NCBI GenBank assembly: GCA_946540435.1
Contig: CAMNII010000008.1
Span: forward strand, 1 to 64,000
Length of the DNA: 64,000 bases
Origin: an uncultured Prevotella sp.
Lineage (GTDB): Bacteria; Bacteroidota; Bacteroidia; Bacteroidales; Bacteroidaceae
Direction: 5' to 3'
The notes under the pieces were generated by a model. It was not told the DNA's origin. It ran no database searches and saw only the letters and a program-made list of their open reading frames with translations. The position numbers and the translations under genes were made by a program. Below, one piece after another: positions 17,646 to 28,196 of this stretch (within the stretch, counting starts at the first letter, position 1; each line of letters begins with the position of its first letter).

Positions 17646-19364
17646 TTACTGGCGATGGGCCTGTGCCTGACTGAGTACGCGCAGCCAGTTCAGTCCCCAT
17701 ATCTTCTCTATCTCACCGTCGGTATATCCCTCAGCCAGCAGACGCTGGGTGAGGTTGATGAGTGCCGATGCATCGTCGAGTCCGGGAACGCCGCCGTCGC
17801 CGTCGAAATCGGTTCCGATACCGACATGGTCGATGCCCATGATGCTGACGGCATGGTTCAGATGGCTGACGACATCGTCGAGGGTGGCCTGTCCGTCGGT
17901 TCTGAGGAAGCCGTTGTAGATGGTGATCTGCATCACACCGCCGCGGTCGGCCAGTGCTTTCATCTGTTCGTCGGTGAGGTTGCGGGGATGGTCGCAGAGG
18001 GCCCGGCAGCTGCTGTGGCTGCAGACGATGGGTGTGGCAGACAGCTGCAGGGCATCGTAGAAGGAGGTCTCGGCAGCGTGGGAGAGGTCGACGAGGAGTC
18101 CCTGTCGGTTCATCTCTCTGACGACGTCGCGTCCGAAGGGCGACAGTCCTCCCCATGTCTGCGTGCCTCGTGCGGAGTCGCAGATGTCGTTGTCACCGTT
18201 GTGGCAGAGGGTGATATAGGTGATACCGCGGCTGGCGAAATGCCGGATGTTGCTGAGTTGTCCGTCGAGGGCCTTTCCGTTCTCTATGCCGAGAAGGATG
18301 CTTTTCTTGCCCTGCCGCTTGTTGCGGCGGAGGTCGGCCTCGTCACGTGCCAGTGCCACGTGGTCGCTGTTCTCATCGACGATGTGCTGGATGCTGTCGA
18401 AGATATTGTCGGCATAGGCCTTGTCGGCGGTGGCATCGGCCTGTGGCAGGTAGGCCACCATGGTGACGGCGTCGAGGTGTCCGTCGGTCATCTTATGCAG
18501 GTCGACGAGGATGCGTGGGTCGCGCTGTCCGAAGTGTATGCCTTGGGGAAAGAACATCGGCGTGTCGCAGTGGGAGTCGATGGTGAGGATCTGCCGGTGG
18601 AGGGCTTTCGCCTGAGCATAGCGTGCCGCATGGGTGGTGAGCCATTGGAACAGGGGCAGTCCGTCGTCGGCAAGCCATTCCGGATGCCACTGTACACCCA
18701 TCCATGGGTTGCCGTCGGCAGCTTCGATGGCCTCGATGGTTCCGTCGGGTGCTGTGGCACCGAGTCGGAAGTGGTCGGGTATGCGGTCTACGGCCTGATG
18801 GTGGAAGGAGTTCACGGCGATAGTCTCCGTCGGGTAGATATCGGCCAGGGTAGTTCCTTTCGCGATGCTGACGGTATGCGTGGCTTGTGTGCGGTCGGCC
18901 TGCTGTGCGTGCTTGATGGTGGCTGTGGCGGCGATGTCCTGTGCCACATGTCCTCCGAAGGCGATGGCCATGGTCTGTATGCCGCGGCAGATGCCGAGGA
19001 TGGGCAGGTGACATTCCGCGGCACGCAGGGTGATGGCCAGCTCGGCCGTGTCGCGCTGGGCATTGATGGTCCCCAGTGCGGGCAGCGGCTGTTCGCCCTG
19101 CCACAGCGGGTTGATGTCGGCGCCGCCGGTGAGGAGCAGTCCGTCGAGGTGGCGTATGGTGTCGTCGATGAGGCTGACGTCGTCGACGGGTGGGATGAGC
19201 ATGGGTATGCCTCCGGCCCTTACCACCTGTTGGTAGTAGGTGTGCCTCAAGGTAGCGTCGCCGTCGGTGTAGTTCGTCGTGATGCCGATGACGGGTCGTC
19301 GCAGCGTCTGCGGCTGTTGCCGGTGCAGGGCGTCGAGCAGTGTGGTGGTATGAAAGTCTTGCAT
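17646..19364 (-). CDS. Fusion of gamma-glutamyl-gamma-aminobutyrate hydrolase-like (C26) and membrane dipeptidase (M19) domains
   Basis: C26: GLLLTGGADINP, PILGICRGIQTM, GVQWHPEW; M19: IDSHCDTP, LLGIENGKAL, ITLCHNGDN, LVDLSHA, IVCSHSSCRAL, GIGTDFDGDGG. Confidence 0.9.
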   Translation of the reverse strand: MQDFHTTTLLDALHRQQPQTLRRPVIGITTNYTDGDATLRHTYYQQVVRAGGIPMLIPPVDDVSLIDDTIRHLDGLLLTGGADINPLWQGEQPLPALGTINAQRDTAELAITLRAAECHLPILGICRGIQTMAIAFGGHVAQDIAATATIKHAQQADRTQATHTVSIAKGTTLADIYPTETIAVNSFHHQAVDRIPDHFRLGATAPDGTIEAIEAADGNPWMGVQWHPEWLADDGLPLFQWLTTHAARYAQAKALHRQILTIDSHCDTPMFFPQGIHFGQRDPRILVDLHKMTDGHLDAVTMVAYLPQADATADKAYADNIFDSIQHIVDENSDHVALARDEADLRRNKRQGKKSILLGIENGKALDGQLSNIRHFASRGITYITLCHNGDNDICDSARGTQTWGGLSPFGRDVVREMNRQGLLVDLSHAAETSFYDALQLSATPIVCSHSSCRALCDHPRNLTDEQMKALADRGGVMQITIYNGFLRTDGQATLDDVVSHLNHAVSIMGIDHVGIGTDFDGDGGVPGLDDASALINLTQRLLAEGYTDGEIEKIWGLNWLRVLSQAQAHRQ

Positions 19365-19389
19365 GGGTAGTTGACGATGATACTTGTTA

Positions 19390-21564
19390 TTATGGTTTCA
19401 GTTGTTTCTTTCCGTTGACGATGATGATGCCTCTGGCCTCCGAGGTGCCGAGATGCTGTCCGAGGAGGGTGTGGGCGGTCATGGCATCGGTGCTGGCCTC
19501 CCCTGGATGGTATGGCGGGTTGACGGCGGAAGTCTTCCTGCTGATGCGATAGAGACGTGCATCGCGGCTCGGCACGCGGTAGTCCAGGACACCGTCGGTG
19601 ATGGCTGCTTCCGTTCCTGTCCACAGCTCGCGGGCCGTGTCGGCCTCTCCGTCGTCGGTATCGATGCTGCTCAGCGGCAGGCGTCCCGAGAGAGACGAGT
19701 TGCCGTAGTTGATGACGGCGACGTATGTCTCTTCGTCGGTGCGGTAGTAGAACAGGTTCCCGGCTCCATCGGCTGCCGTCGTCACGCCACTGACGGGACG
19801 GAAGGAGCGGCAGCGTTGCGGGATGGCGTTGATGTCGGGGTTGGTGAGGAATGTCCTGGCGGCTTCGCGCGAGGCCTCGGGGTATCCGTATTCCACGTTG
19901 TCGGAGAAGTTATCGCCACAGAGCATCATGCCGGTGATGACGCCGGAGGTGATGCGTGCGCGGTTCTCGCCGGCGGTCTCCGCGGCATTGGCATTCCGTT
20001 GGTGGAGCACGAGATGGTCGGGGTCGTTGGCGAAGTAGAGGCCGTCGAGCCACCACCCCATGGTGAGGGCGTTCATGGCATATTGCGTCTCGCTGATGCG
20101 GCTGTAGGTGTCGCAGCAGATGCGTCGCCCGTGGGCATACTGATAGGGGAAGAGCGGCGAGATGCTCAGGTCGATATAGATGTCGTTGCCGGCCATCCGC
20201 TGCAGCAGGGCCATGCCTTGGTTATAAGCCTGCAGGCCGGTGGTGACGGACGTGTCGTACCAGCTGTCGGCTTCCAGGGCACCATGGCTCATGAAGTCGC
20301 ATTTCAGGTATTCGATGCCCCAGCGTCGGAACTGCAGGATGCGCTGCCGCATCTGAGCCTGTGTGCCGGGGTGGGTGGGGTCGAGGGCATAGGCACCGTC
20401 GAGGGTCAGCGGCTCTCCGTCGACGCGCAGCCAGATGTCTTTCGAGGTGTATGCGGAGCCTGTCAGCGCATGGTCCCAGGTGGCAAAGTCGGCAAAGGGC
20501 GTGTAGTAGAGTCCCGGCGTCATGTTGTTCTGCTTGCAGTAAGCCACGAACTGACGCACCTGCGCCTCGCTGAGGTTGTCGTTCCACCAGGAGTCGAGGC
20601 TCATCACCAGCCGGCCGTCTCTCCCGCCGAAACCTGCCTGGCGTATCTCTCCGCCCAGGAAGTCGGCCACGTCAATGACACCCTCGTAGGAGATCTTCTC
20701 CTGCATCACGCCCCATGAGTTCCAGCCCACGGGGACACCGCCGTCCCACGAGCGTTGCGGGGCCACCCGCCGGCAGCAGGCCGTGAACGACTCCAGGCCT
20801 GTGCGCCAGTCGTCGGTGAGCGTGATGACGAAGCGTGCCGACCGCAGCGTATCGCCGACGACGTCGCCATGGCTACGCTTGTCGCGTGTGAGCGCTGAGG
20901 TGACCCCCGACCGCAGCGACAGCTCATCGATATGGTTGCGGTTCGAGGCTTTCACGTGGACGATATTCTTCCATGTGTCATGGTCGATGGCACCGAGGAT
21001 GAGCCCCTGACGGCTGTTGCCGTTGAAGAGGGCCGTTACGTTGTAGGCATCCATCTCGCGCGAGAAGGCATACTGCTCAAACCGCACCCAGGCATCGTTG
21101 TCCCACGGCACGCGAAGCATCCGGTTCTGATTGTTATAGGGCAGCACGTCGGCTACCTGCGTGGTATAGAATGGTTCCAGACGGTTGCTGCGGAGGGTCT
21201 CCTGCCGCCGGCTCACAGCCAGGCCCACCTGCAGGAAGCCGTCGTCATCGCTACAGAACGACTGCGCCAGCACCGTGCCGTCGGCCATCGTGAAGGATAG
21301 CGTCAGGGTGTCGTGGGCTGCCGTCGCCGTCAGGCTGACAGCCCCTCGGGTGGTGAGGGGCTCGTCGGCATGGTCTATCCATGCGCGGGCAGCCACATCC
21401 GTGAAGAGGGGTGTGTCGTTGCCTGCCAAGGCGATGCCTACCGTCTTCTGTTCCTGGTCAGCCACCACACGCCATCTCCCCACCTGATAGGAAGCGGCGG
21501 TGAGCGCTGTGACGAACGACATGGCGAGCGCCACGCACCAGGAACGTTTCTGATTGTTCACCAT
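19390..21564 (-). CDS. Alpha-galactosidase-like glycoside hydrolase (GH36/GH27 type), secreted
   Basis: Signal peptide; PVGWNSWG, LVMSLDSWWND, WGIEYLKCDFMSHGA; C-terminal RGIIIVNGKKQLK tail. Confidence 0.75.
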   Translation of the reverse strand: MVNNQKRSWCVALAMSFVTALTAASYQVGRWRVVADQEQKTVGIALAGNDTPLFTDVAARAWIDHADEPLTTRGAVSLTATAAHDTLTLSFTMADGTVLAQSFCSDDDGFLQVGLAVSRRQETLRSNRLEPFYTTQVADVLPYNNQNRMLRVPWDNDAWVRFEQYAFSREMDAYNVTALFNGNSRQGLILGAIDHDTWKNIVHVKASNRNHIDELSLRSGVTSALTRDKRSHGDVVGDTLRSARFVITLTDDWRTGLESFTACCRRVAPQRSWDGGVPVGWNSWGVMQEKISYEGVIDVADFLGGEIRQAGFGGRDGRLVMSLDSWWNDNLSEAQVRQFVAYCKQNNMTPGLYYTPFADFATWDHALTGSAYTSKDIWLRVDGEPLTLDGAYALDPTHPGTQAQMRQRILQFRRWGIEYLKCDFMSHGALEADSWYDTSVTTGLQAYNQGMALLQRMAGNDIYIDLSISPLFPYQYAHGRRICCDTYSRISETQYAMNALTMGWWLDGLYFANDPDHLVLHQRNANAAETAGENRARITSGVITGMMLCGDNFSDNVEYGYPEASREAARTFLTNPDINAIPQRCRSFRPVSGVTTAADGAGNLFYYRTDEETYVAVINYGNSSLSGRLPLSSIDTDDGEADTARELWTGTEAAITDGVLDYRVPSRDARLYRISRKTSAVNPPYHPGEASTDAMTAHTLLGQHLGTSEARGIIIVNGKKQLKP

Positions 21565-21879
21565 ACAAAGGAGATTGTCTATATTAATACCGCAAAGGTA
21601 CGCATAAATTATGACAATGCTTCCTTTTTTTCCATAAAAAGAAGAAAAACGTTGGGCTTATGGATAAAATCCTCATCGCCTGCAAATCATCTGTAATCAA
21701 GATGGTGGGAGTGATTACACCATCCGCGTGATACAAAGGTCTGTACCGTCGGCTTTTTCCTTGATGCCGTCAAGGTAGGGAGCACCAACGCAGCGCAAGA
21801 ACTTTTACTTCGTAGAAGTTACTCCAACTCGGCAAATTTAGAGCCCCTTGATAAGGGGCGGCTATAATGCAGGGATAAA

Positions 21880-22075
21880 AAAAGAGTGATTTTATTTTGT
21901 TCTGCTCTCGTTTTTACGTAACTTTAGATAAGTTACTTCGTCTCGGAAAAGTTCAAATAAATTTGGCTTTTCACTCGACTTTTCGTAACTTTGGATAAGT
22001 TACTCCAACTCGGAAGAAAAAACAAACAAGTTTCTTTTGTTCTTCACTCGTTTTTACGTAACTTTGCACCTATAA
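21880..22075. repeat. Repeated GTAACTTTGGATAAGTTAC hairpin / promoter-like elements upstream of the FAD oxidoreductase
   Basis: TTTACGTAACTTTAGATAAGTTAC, TTTTCGTAACTTTGGATAAGTTAC, TTTTTACGTAACTTTGCACC. Confidence 0.8.
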
Positions 22076-22123
22076 AGGCAATGGCCGACGGCATGCCCAT
22101 AAACCAAGTGCAGAGAAGAAGAG

Positions 22124-23707
22124 ATGATAACAGACTACCAGATCCGAGTGACACCAGAGGTGGCCGCCTCGCAGGAGGCGATTGCCGACTACCTATCCGA
22201 AGAAAAGGCCATCACGGCTCCCATCACTCATGTGCGCATCCTGAAAAGGAGTATCGACGCGCGACAGCGTAACATCTTCGTCAACCTCACCGTGCGGACA
22301 TATATCGGCGAGGAACCCCATGACGAGGTGTTCCCCAGGGTGGACTATCCTGACGTGAGCGGCAGACCGGAGGTCGTCGTCGTGGGAGCCGGACCGGGTG
22401 GACTCTTTGCTGCCCTCCGCCTGATAGAACAGGGACTGCGCCCTATCGTCGTGGAACGAGGAAAGGATGTGCACGAGCGGAAAAAGGACCTTGCCGCCAT
22501 CTCCCGCACGCAGACCGTTGACGAGGAGAGCAACTACTGCTTCGGCGAGGGCGGGGCCGGCGCCTATTCCGACGGAAAGCTATACACACGCTCGAAGAAG
22601 CGGGGCTCCGTAGAGAAAATCCTGCAGGTGTTCTGTCAGCATGGGGCGTCAACAGCCATCCTGGCCGACGCCCATCCGCATATCGGCACCGACCGGCTGC
22701 CGGCGGTCATCGAGAACATGCGCAACACCATACTCAGGAGTGGCGGCGAGGTGCACTTCCAGACACGCATGACGCGACTGCTCATCCACGGCAACCGTGT
22801 CATTGGCATCGAGGCACAACAGGCTCCCGACGGACACGAGGTGTCGTTCCGCGGACCCGTCATCCTTGCCACGGGACATTCTGCCCGCGACGTCTACCGA
22901 TACCTCGATGCCGAACATATCGAGATTGAGGCAAAGGGCATCGCCGTGGGGGTAAGACTGGAACACCCCGCCCATCTGATCGACCAGATACAATACCACT
23001 CCCGGGAGGGTCGCGGACGCTTTCTCCCCGCTGCGGAATATTCGTTTGTCACACAGGTCGACGGACGGGGCGTCTATTCCTTCTGTATGTGTCCCGGAGG
23101 CTTCGTCATCCCGGCTGCCACCGGACCTGAACAGATCGTCGTCAACGGCATGAGTCCCGCCAACCGCGGCACACGCTGGAGCAACTCCGGGATGGTGGTG
23201 GAGACACGGCCGGAGGATGTCGAGGGTGAAGGACCACTGAAGATGATGTGCTTCCAAGAACAACTGGAACGGCTGTGCTGGCAGCAGGGCAACCGCAAAC
23301 AGACGGCGCCGGCCCAGCGCATGGGCGACTTCGTCAACGGACGTCTCTCGGCCGACCTGCCCGTGAGCTCCTATGCCCCGGGCCTCATCGCATCACCACT
23401 TCATTTCTGGCTGCCGACAGGCATCAGCCACCGCCTGCAGGAGGGCTTCCGGACTTTCGGACACCATGCCCGCGGTTTCCTGACAAACGATGCGGTGATG
23501 ATCGGCGTGGAGACGCGGACGTCAAGTCCCGTGCGCATCGTCAGACAGACGGAGACACTACAACACGTACGCCTCGAGGGACTGTTCCCCTGCGGCGAGG
23601 GTGCCGGCTATGCCGGTGGCATCGTCTCGGCAGGTGTCGACGGCGAACGCTGCGCCGACATGTGCAAAGCATATCTTTCACAGAACCATACGGACAGAAG
23701 GTTATAA
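22124..23707 (+). CDS. FAD-dependent oxidoreductase (uncharacterised FAD dehydrogenase family)
   Basis: VVVVGAGPGGLFAALRLIEQGLRPIVVERG; LFPCGEGAGYAGGIVSAGVDGE. Confidence 0.88.
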   Translation: MITDYQIRVTPEVAASQEAIADYLSEEKAITAPITHVRILKRSIDARQRNIFVNLTVRTYIGEEPHDEVFPRVDYPDVSGRPEVVVVGAGPGGLFAALRLIEQGLRPIVVERGKDVHERKKDLAAISRTQTVDEESNYCFGEGGAGAYSDGKLYTRSKKRGSVEKILQVFCQHGASTAILADAHPHIGTDRLPAVIENMRNTILRSGGEVHFQTRMTRLLIHGNRVIGIEAQQAPDGHEVSFRGPVILATGHSARDVYRYLDAEHIEIEAKGIAVGVRLEHPAHLIDQIQYHSREGRGRFLPAAEYSFVTQVDGRGVYSFCMCPGGFVIPAATGPEQIVVNGMSPANRGTRWSNSGMVVETRPEDVEGEGPLKMMCFQEQLERLCWQQGNRKQTAPAQRMGDFVNGRLSADLPVSSYAPGLIASPLHFWLPTGISHRLQEGFRTFGHHARGFLTNDAVMIGVETRTSSPVRIVRQTETLQHVRLEGLFPCGEGAGYAGGIVSAGVDGERCADMCKAYLSQNHTDRRL

Positions 23708-23830
23708 GACAGAAGAACAGACGGACAAACGTCAGGTTATAAGACAGACGAACAGACGGACAGACGAACAAACGTCAGGTTATAAGACAGAAGGACAAAC
23801 GTCAGGTTATAAGACAGAAGAATACCAATA
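23690..23830. repeat. Tandem repeat of AGGTTATAAGACAGAAGAACAGACGGACAAACGTC-type units
   Basis: Four occurrences of GGTTATAAGACAGA in about 130 bp, starting at the oxidoreductase stop codon. Confidence 0.9.
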
Positions 23831-23835
23831 TAAGG

Positions 23836-23872
23836 AAGCAGAAAGCCGGCAGTGGTTGCCGGCTTTCTGCTT
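23836..23872 (+). terminator. Perfect 16-bp stem hairpin between convergent genes
   Basis: AAGCAGAAAGCCGGCA-GTGGT-TGCCGGCTTTCTGCTT then TCTTATT. Confidence 0.8.
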
Positions 23873-23895
23873 TCTTATTGGGAAGTGACGAGACG

Positions 23896-26862
23896 TTACA
23901 GGGTCTGCTGTACCTCGATTTCGGTGAAGGTCTCGAGGATGTCGCCTTCCTGGATGTCGTTGAAGTTGGCGAGTGAGATACCGCACTCGAATCCTGTTGC
24001 CACCTCTTTCACGTCGTCCTTGTAGCGTTTCAGTGCATCGATGGGTGCTGTATGGACAACGATGCCGTCGCGAATGACGCGGGCCTTGTCTTTGTTGTGC
24101 ACCTTGCCTTCGGTGACGATGGCACCGGCCACCGTGCCGACCTTCGAGATCTTGAAGACCTGGCGTACCTCCACCTGTCCGGTGACGACTTCTTTCTTCA
24201 CCTTGTCGAGCATGCCTTCCATGGCCGACTTCACATCGTCGATGGCATCGTAGATGACGGAGTAGGTATTGATTTCCACGCCTTCGCTGTCGGCCAGCTT
24301 GCGGGCGGCTCCTGAGGGGCGCACCTGGAAGCCTACGATGAGTGCGTCGGAGGCATCGGCCAGGGTGACGTCGCTCTCGGAGATTTGTCCGACTGCCTTG
24401 TAGATGACGTTGACCTTGATCTTCTCCGTGGAGAGCTTGATGAAGGAGTCGCTGAGGGCCTCGATGGAGCCGTCGGTATCACCTTTGACGATGATGTTGA
24501 GCTCTTTGAAGGAGCCGAGGGCGATGCGGTGGGAGATGTCGGAGAGGGTGACGCGCTTCTGTGTGCGCAGTCCCTGCTCGCGCTGCAGCTGCAGTCGCTT
24601 GTTGGCAATCTCGCGGGCTTCCTGTTCTGTATCCAGCACGTGGAAGGTGTCGCCGGCGGTAGGTGCGCCGTTGAGTCCGAGGATGATGACGGGCTCGGCG
24701 GGCCGTGCCTCGGTGATGCGCTGGTTGCGCTCGTTGAACATGGCTTTGATGCGTCCCCATGCTGTTCCGGCGATGACGTTGTCGCCGACGCGCAGGGTGC
24801 CGTTCGAGACGAGCACTGTTGAGACGTAGCCGCGCCCTTTGTCGAGTGACGACTCGATGATGGAGCCGGTGCCCTTGCGGTTGGGGTTGGCCTTCAGGTC
24901 GAGCATCTCGGCTTCGAGGAGTACTTTCTCGAGGAGCTCGTTGACGCCGATGCCTTTCTTGGCGGAGATTTCCTGACACTGGTATTTGCCGCCCCACTCT
25001 TCGACGAGGAGGTTCATCTGTGCAAGGTCTTCACGGATCTTGTCGGGGTTCGCTCCGGGCTTGTCGATTTTGTTGATGGCGAACACCATCGGTACGTTGG
25101 CTGCCTGGGCATGGGCGATGGCCTCCTTGGTGGTGGGCATCACGCTGTCGTCGGCGGCAACGATGATGATGGCGATATCGGTGACCTGCGTACCGCGTGC
25201 ACGCATGGCGGTAAAGGCTTCGTGTCCTGGGGTGTCGAGGAAGGTGATGCGGCGTCCGTCTTCGAGTTTGACGTTGTAGGCACCGATGTGCTGTGTGATG
25301 CCGCCTGCCTCACCGGCGATGACGTTGGTCTTGCGGATGTAGTCGAGCAGTGAGGTCTTACCATGGTCTACGTGTCCCATGACGGTGACGATGGGTGCGC
25401 GCGGGACGAGGTCGTTCTCGTCGTCTTCTTCTTCGCTGACGGCCTCCTGCACCTCTGCGCTGACGTATTCCGTCTTGAATCCGAACTCATCGGCTACGAG
25501 GTTGATGGTTTCGGCATCGAGTCGCTGGTTGATGCTGACCATGATGCCGACCGACATCAGGGTGGAGATGACCTGTGTGACGCTGACGTTCATCATCGTT
25601 GCCAGTTCGCTGACGGTGACGAACTCGGTGAGCTTCAGGGTCTTGCTCTCTGCTGCCTGCTCGGCCATCTCTTCGTTGAGACGTTCCTGTACGGCTTCAC
25701 GCTTTTCCTTACGGTATTTGGCACCCTTCTTGTTCTGGCTCTGCTTGTTGGTGAGTCGTGCCAGGGTCTCCTTGACCTGGCGTGCGACGTCCTCCTCGTT
25801 CACCTCTAAGGGTTTCTGGTTGCGTCCGCGGTTTTTCTTCTTCTTGTCTTTCTTGCCGCCGTTGCCGGGTGCGATGCCTGCGTTCTGTCCGCCGCGGCTG
25901 GGATTGCCCTGCGGCTGGTTGGCCTCGGCATTGATGTCGACGCGCACCTTGTTGATGCGTTCGCGCTTTTTCTTGCCGTCGCGGGTCTGCTGGGCTTTCT
26001 CTTCGCGTTCCTTGCGCCGTTCCTCCTTCGACTTCTTCTTCGGACGGGTGCTCTGGTTGAGGGCGTCGAGGTCGATTTTGCCGAGGACGTTCACCTTGGG
26101 GGTTGCCAGGAGCTTCTTCTCGTTCTTGGTCTGGAAGAGCTCCGGCTTGTCCTGTGGCTCGGCGGCAGGCTGGCGGTCTGCCTCCGTATCGGCAGCGGCC
26201 TTGGGCTCCGCCTTGGTCTCCTCGGCCTTGGGTGCTTCGGCCTTAGGCTCAGCAGGCTTGGCTTCTGCCTTCGGTGTCTCGGCCTTGGGCGCTACCTTGG
26301 GCGCTGTCTTGGACTCCTCGGCCTTGGGCGCTTCGGGGGTGGGCTCGGCCTGGGCTTTGGCCTTCGGTGCCTCGGGCTTGGGTTCGGCCTTCGGTGCCTT
26401 GGGCTTGGGTTCGGCCTTCGGTGCCGGCGGCGTGTCGGCGGGCTTTACTGGGGCGGAGGTCACGGCAGCGTCCTCGCCCTTTGTCTGGGACGTATTCTGT
26501 TGTGGTTCGGGAGCAGCAGATGTCTTTGGAGCCGTTTTCTTTCCGATCGTGCTCAAATCTATTTTCCCTAAGGGGTTGAACTTCTGCTGTGAGGCCGGTT
26601 CGAGTAAGCTTTCGGCCCTTGTCTCCTTGGGCTCCTGCGGCTTTTTCTCTTTGGGCTTTTTGGGGAAGAGTTTGTCGACCTGCGACTTCACTTCCTTGTC
26701 TTGCTTGAAGGCGGTGACAAGGGCTTCGTACTGGGCGTCATCAATTTTCGTGGTGAGTCCCAGTGAGTCTTCGGCCAGTCCGTACTTCTTCGTCAGGAAC
26801 TCCACTGCCGTCTGGAGTCCTATGTTCAGTTCACTGATAGCTTTGTTTAATCTGATGCTCAT
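23896..26862 (-). CDS. infB: Translation initiation factor IF-2
   Basis: [38 protein letters not shown]; Lys/Pro/Ala-rich N-terminal extension. Confidence 0.98.
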   Translation of the reverse strand: MSIRLNKAISELNIGLQTAVEFLTKKYGLAEDSLGLTTKIDDAQYEALVTAFKQDKEVKSQVDKLFPKKPKEKKPQEPKETRAESLLEPASQQKFNPLGKIDLSTIGKKTAPKTSAAPEPQQNTSQTKGEDAAVTSAPVKPADTPPAPKAEPKPKAPKAEPKPEAPKAKAQAEPTPEAPKAEESKTAPKVAPKAETPKAEAKPAEPKAEAPKAEETKAEPKAAADTEADRQPAAEPQDKPELFQTKNEKKLLATPKVNVLGKIDLDALNQSTRPKKKSKEERRKEREEKAQQTRDGKKKRERINKVRVDINAEANQPQGNPSRGGQNAGIAPGNGGKKDKKKKNRGRNQKPLEVNEEDVARQVKETLARLTNKQSQNKKGAKYRKEKREAVQERLNEEMAEQAAESKTLKLTEFVTVSELATMMNVSVTQVISTLMSVGIMVSINQRLDAETINLVADEFGFKTEYVSAEVQEAVSEEEDDENDLVPRAPIVTVMGHVDHGKTSLLDYIRKTNVIAGEAGGITQHIGAYNVKLEDGRRITFLDTPGHEAFTAMRARGTQVTDIAIIIVAADDSVMPTTKEAIAHAQAANVPMVFAINKIDKPGANPDKIREDLAQMNLLVEEWGGKYQCQEISAKKGIGVNELLEKVLLEAEMLDLKANPNRKGTGSIIESSLDKGRGYVSTVLVSNGTLRVGDNVIAGTAWGRIKAMFNERNQRITEARPAEPVIILGLNGAPTAGDTFHVLDTEQEAREIANKRLQLQREQGLRTQKRVTLSDISHRIALGSFKELNIIVKGDTDGSIEALSDSFIKLSTEKIKVNVIYKAVGQISESDVTLADASDALIVGFQVRPSGAARKLADSEGVEINTYSVIYDAIDDVKSAMEGMLDKVKKEVVTGQVEVRQVFKISKVGTVAGAIVTEGKVHNKDKARVIRDGIVVHTAPIDALKRYKDDVKEVATGFECGISLANFNDIQEGDILETFTEIEVQQTL

Positions 26863-26907
26863 TCCTGATGGTTTTTGATTTTTGTTGTTGACTGTTGTAT
26901 GGTCGCC

Positions 26908-28167
26908 TTATTGTTCGAACTCGGCCTTGAGTACGTCGAGCAGATGGTCCACGGTCTCTTCTTCCAGGTCGGCGCGCTCGATAAGCATGTCGCGCGGTGC
27001 GTTGATGACCTGCTTGGCGGTGTCCAGTCCGATGGCCTTGATGGCGTCGATGACCCACTGGTCGATTTCGTCGGCGAACTCTTCGAGGTAGATGTCTTCG
27101 TCGGCGTCGGCATCGGCAATCTCGCGGAATACGTCGATGGTGTATTCGGTGAGCATGGAGGCGAGTTTGATGTTCAGTCCGCCCTTACCGATGGCGAGCG
27201 ATACCTCTTCGGGTTTGAGGAACACCTCTGCCTTGTGCTGCTCCTCATCGATGTTGATGCTGGAGACGTTGGCGGGGCTCAGTGCGCGCTGGATGAAGAG
27301 CTTGATGTTTGCGGTGTAGTTGATGACGTCGATGTTCTCGTTGTTCAACTCACGTACGATGCCATGCACGCGGCTGCCTTTGACGCCGACGCATGCGCCG
27401 ACGGGGTCGATGCGGTCGTCGTAGCTCTCGACGGCAATCTTCGCACGTTCACCGGGCATGCGGGCGATGCGCTTGATGGAGATGAGTCCGTCGTTGATCT
27501 CGGGCACCTCGGCTTCGAGGAGCCGCTCCAGAAACACGGGGCTGGTGCGCGAGAGGATGATTTTCGGGTTGTTGTTCTCGTTGTCCACGCGATGGACGAT
27601 GGCGCGGATGGTCTCTCCCTTGTGATACTGGTCGTTGGGAATCTGCTCGCTCTTGGGGAGGATGAGCTCGTTGTTCTCGTCGTCGATGATAAGCACTTCG
27701 CGCTTCCATACCTGATAGACCTCGCCGGAGACGATTTGCCCGACGCGGTCCTTGTACTTGTTGTAGAGCGAGTCGTGCTCCAGCTCAAGGATCTTCGAGG
27801 CCAGCGTCTGGCGCAGGTTCAGGATGGCACGGCGTCCGAACTTGGCAAAGTCGACACATTCCGACACTTCCTCGCCAATCTCGTAGTCGGGCTCGATCTT
27901 CTGGGCTTCCGACAAGGCAATCTCCTTGTTGTCGTCGGAGACCTCACCGTCGTCGACGACGATGCGGTTGCGATAGATTTCAAAGTCGCCCTTGTCGGGG
28001 TTTACGATCACGTCGAAGTTTTCGTCGCTGCCATAGATCTTTGCCAGCACATTGCGGAAACTTTCTTCCAGCACACTCACCAGTGTCGTACGGTCGATGT
28101 TCTTCGTTTCCTTGAACTCGCGAAACGTATCGATCATGCTCACGGTTTCTGTTTTTCTTGTTGCCAT
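26908..28167 (-). CDS. nusA: Transcription termination/antitermination factor NusA
   Basis: S1/KH domain layout; GACVGVKGSRVHGIVRELNNENIDVI; between infB and rimP. Confidence 0.96.
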   Translation of the reverse strand: MATRKTETVSMIDTFREFKETKNIDRTTLVSVLEESFRNVLAKIYGSDENFDVIVNPDKGDFEIYRNRIVVDDGEVSDDNKEIALSEAQKIEPDYEIGEEVSECVDFAKFGRRAILNLRQTLASKILELEHDSLYNKYKDRVGQIVSGEVYQVWKREVLIIDDENNELILPKSEQIPNDQYHKGETIRAIVHRVDNENNNPKIILSRTSPVFLERLLEAEVPEINDGLISIKRIARMPGERAKIAVESYDDRIDPVGACVGVKGSRVHGIVRELNNENIDVINYTANIKLFIQRALSPANVSSINIDEEQHKAEVFLKPEEVSLAIGKGGLNIKLASMLTEYTIDVFREIADADADEDIYLEEFADEIDQWVIDAIKAIGLDTAKQVINAPRDMLIERADLEEETVDHLLDVLKAEFEQ

Positions 28168-28196
28168 GATGTATTTATTCTTTAATTCTTAATGTT

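Noticed and set aside
17655-19370. 571-aa plus-strand ORF
   Set aside because: Antisense shadow of the C26-M19 fusion gene, which has clear catalytic motifs.
19384-20718. 444-aa plus-strand ORF
   Set aside because: Antisense to the GH36-like gene; no recognisable motifs.
25379-26878. 499-aa plus-strand ORF
   Set aside because: Antisense to the repetitive N-terminal region of infB; Ser/Ala/Leu-rich shadow translation.
26875-28185. 436-aa plus-strand ORF
   Set aside because: Antisense to nusA.
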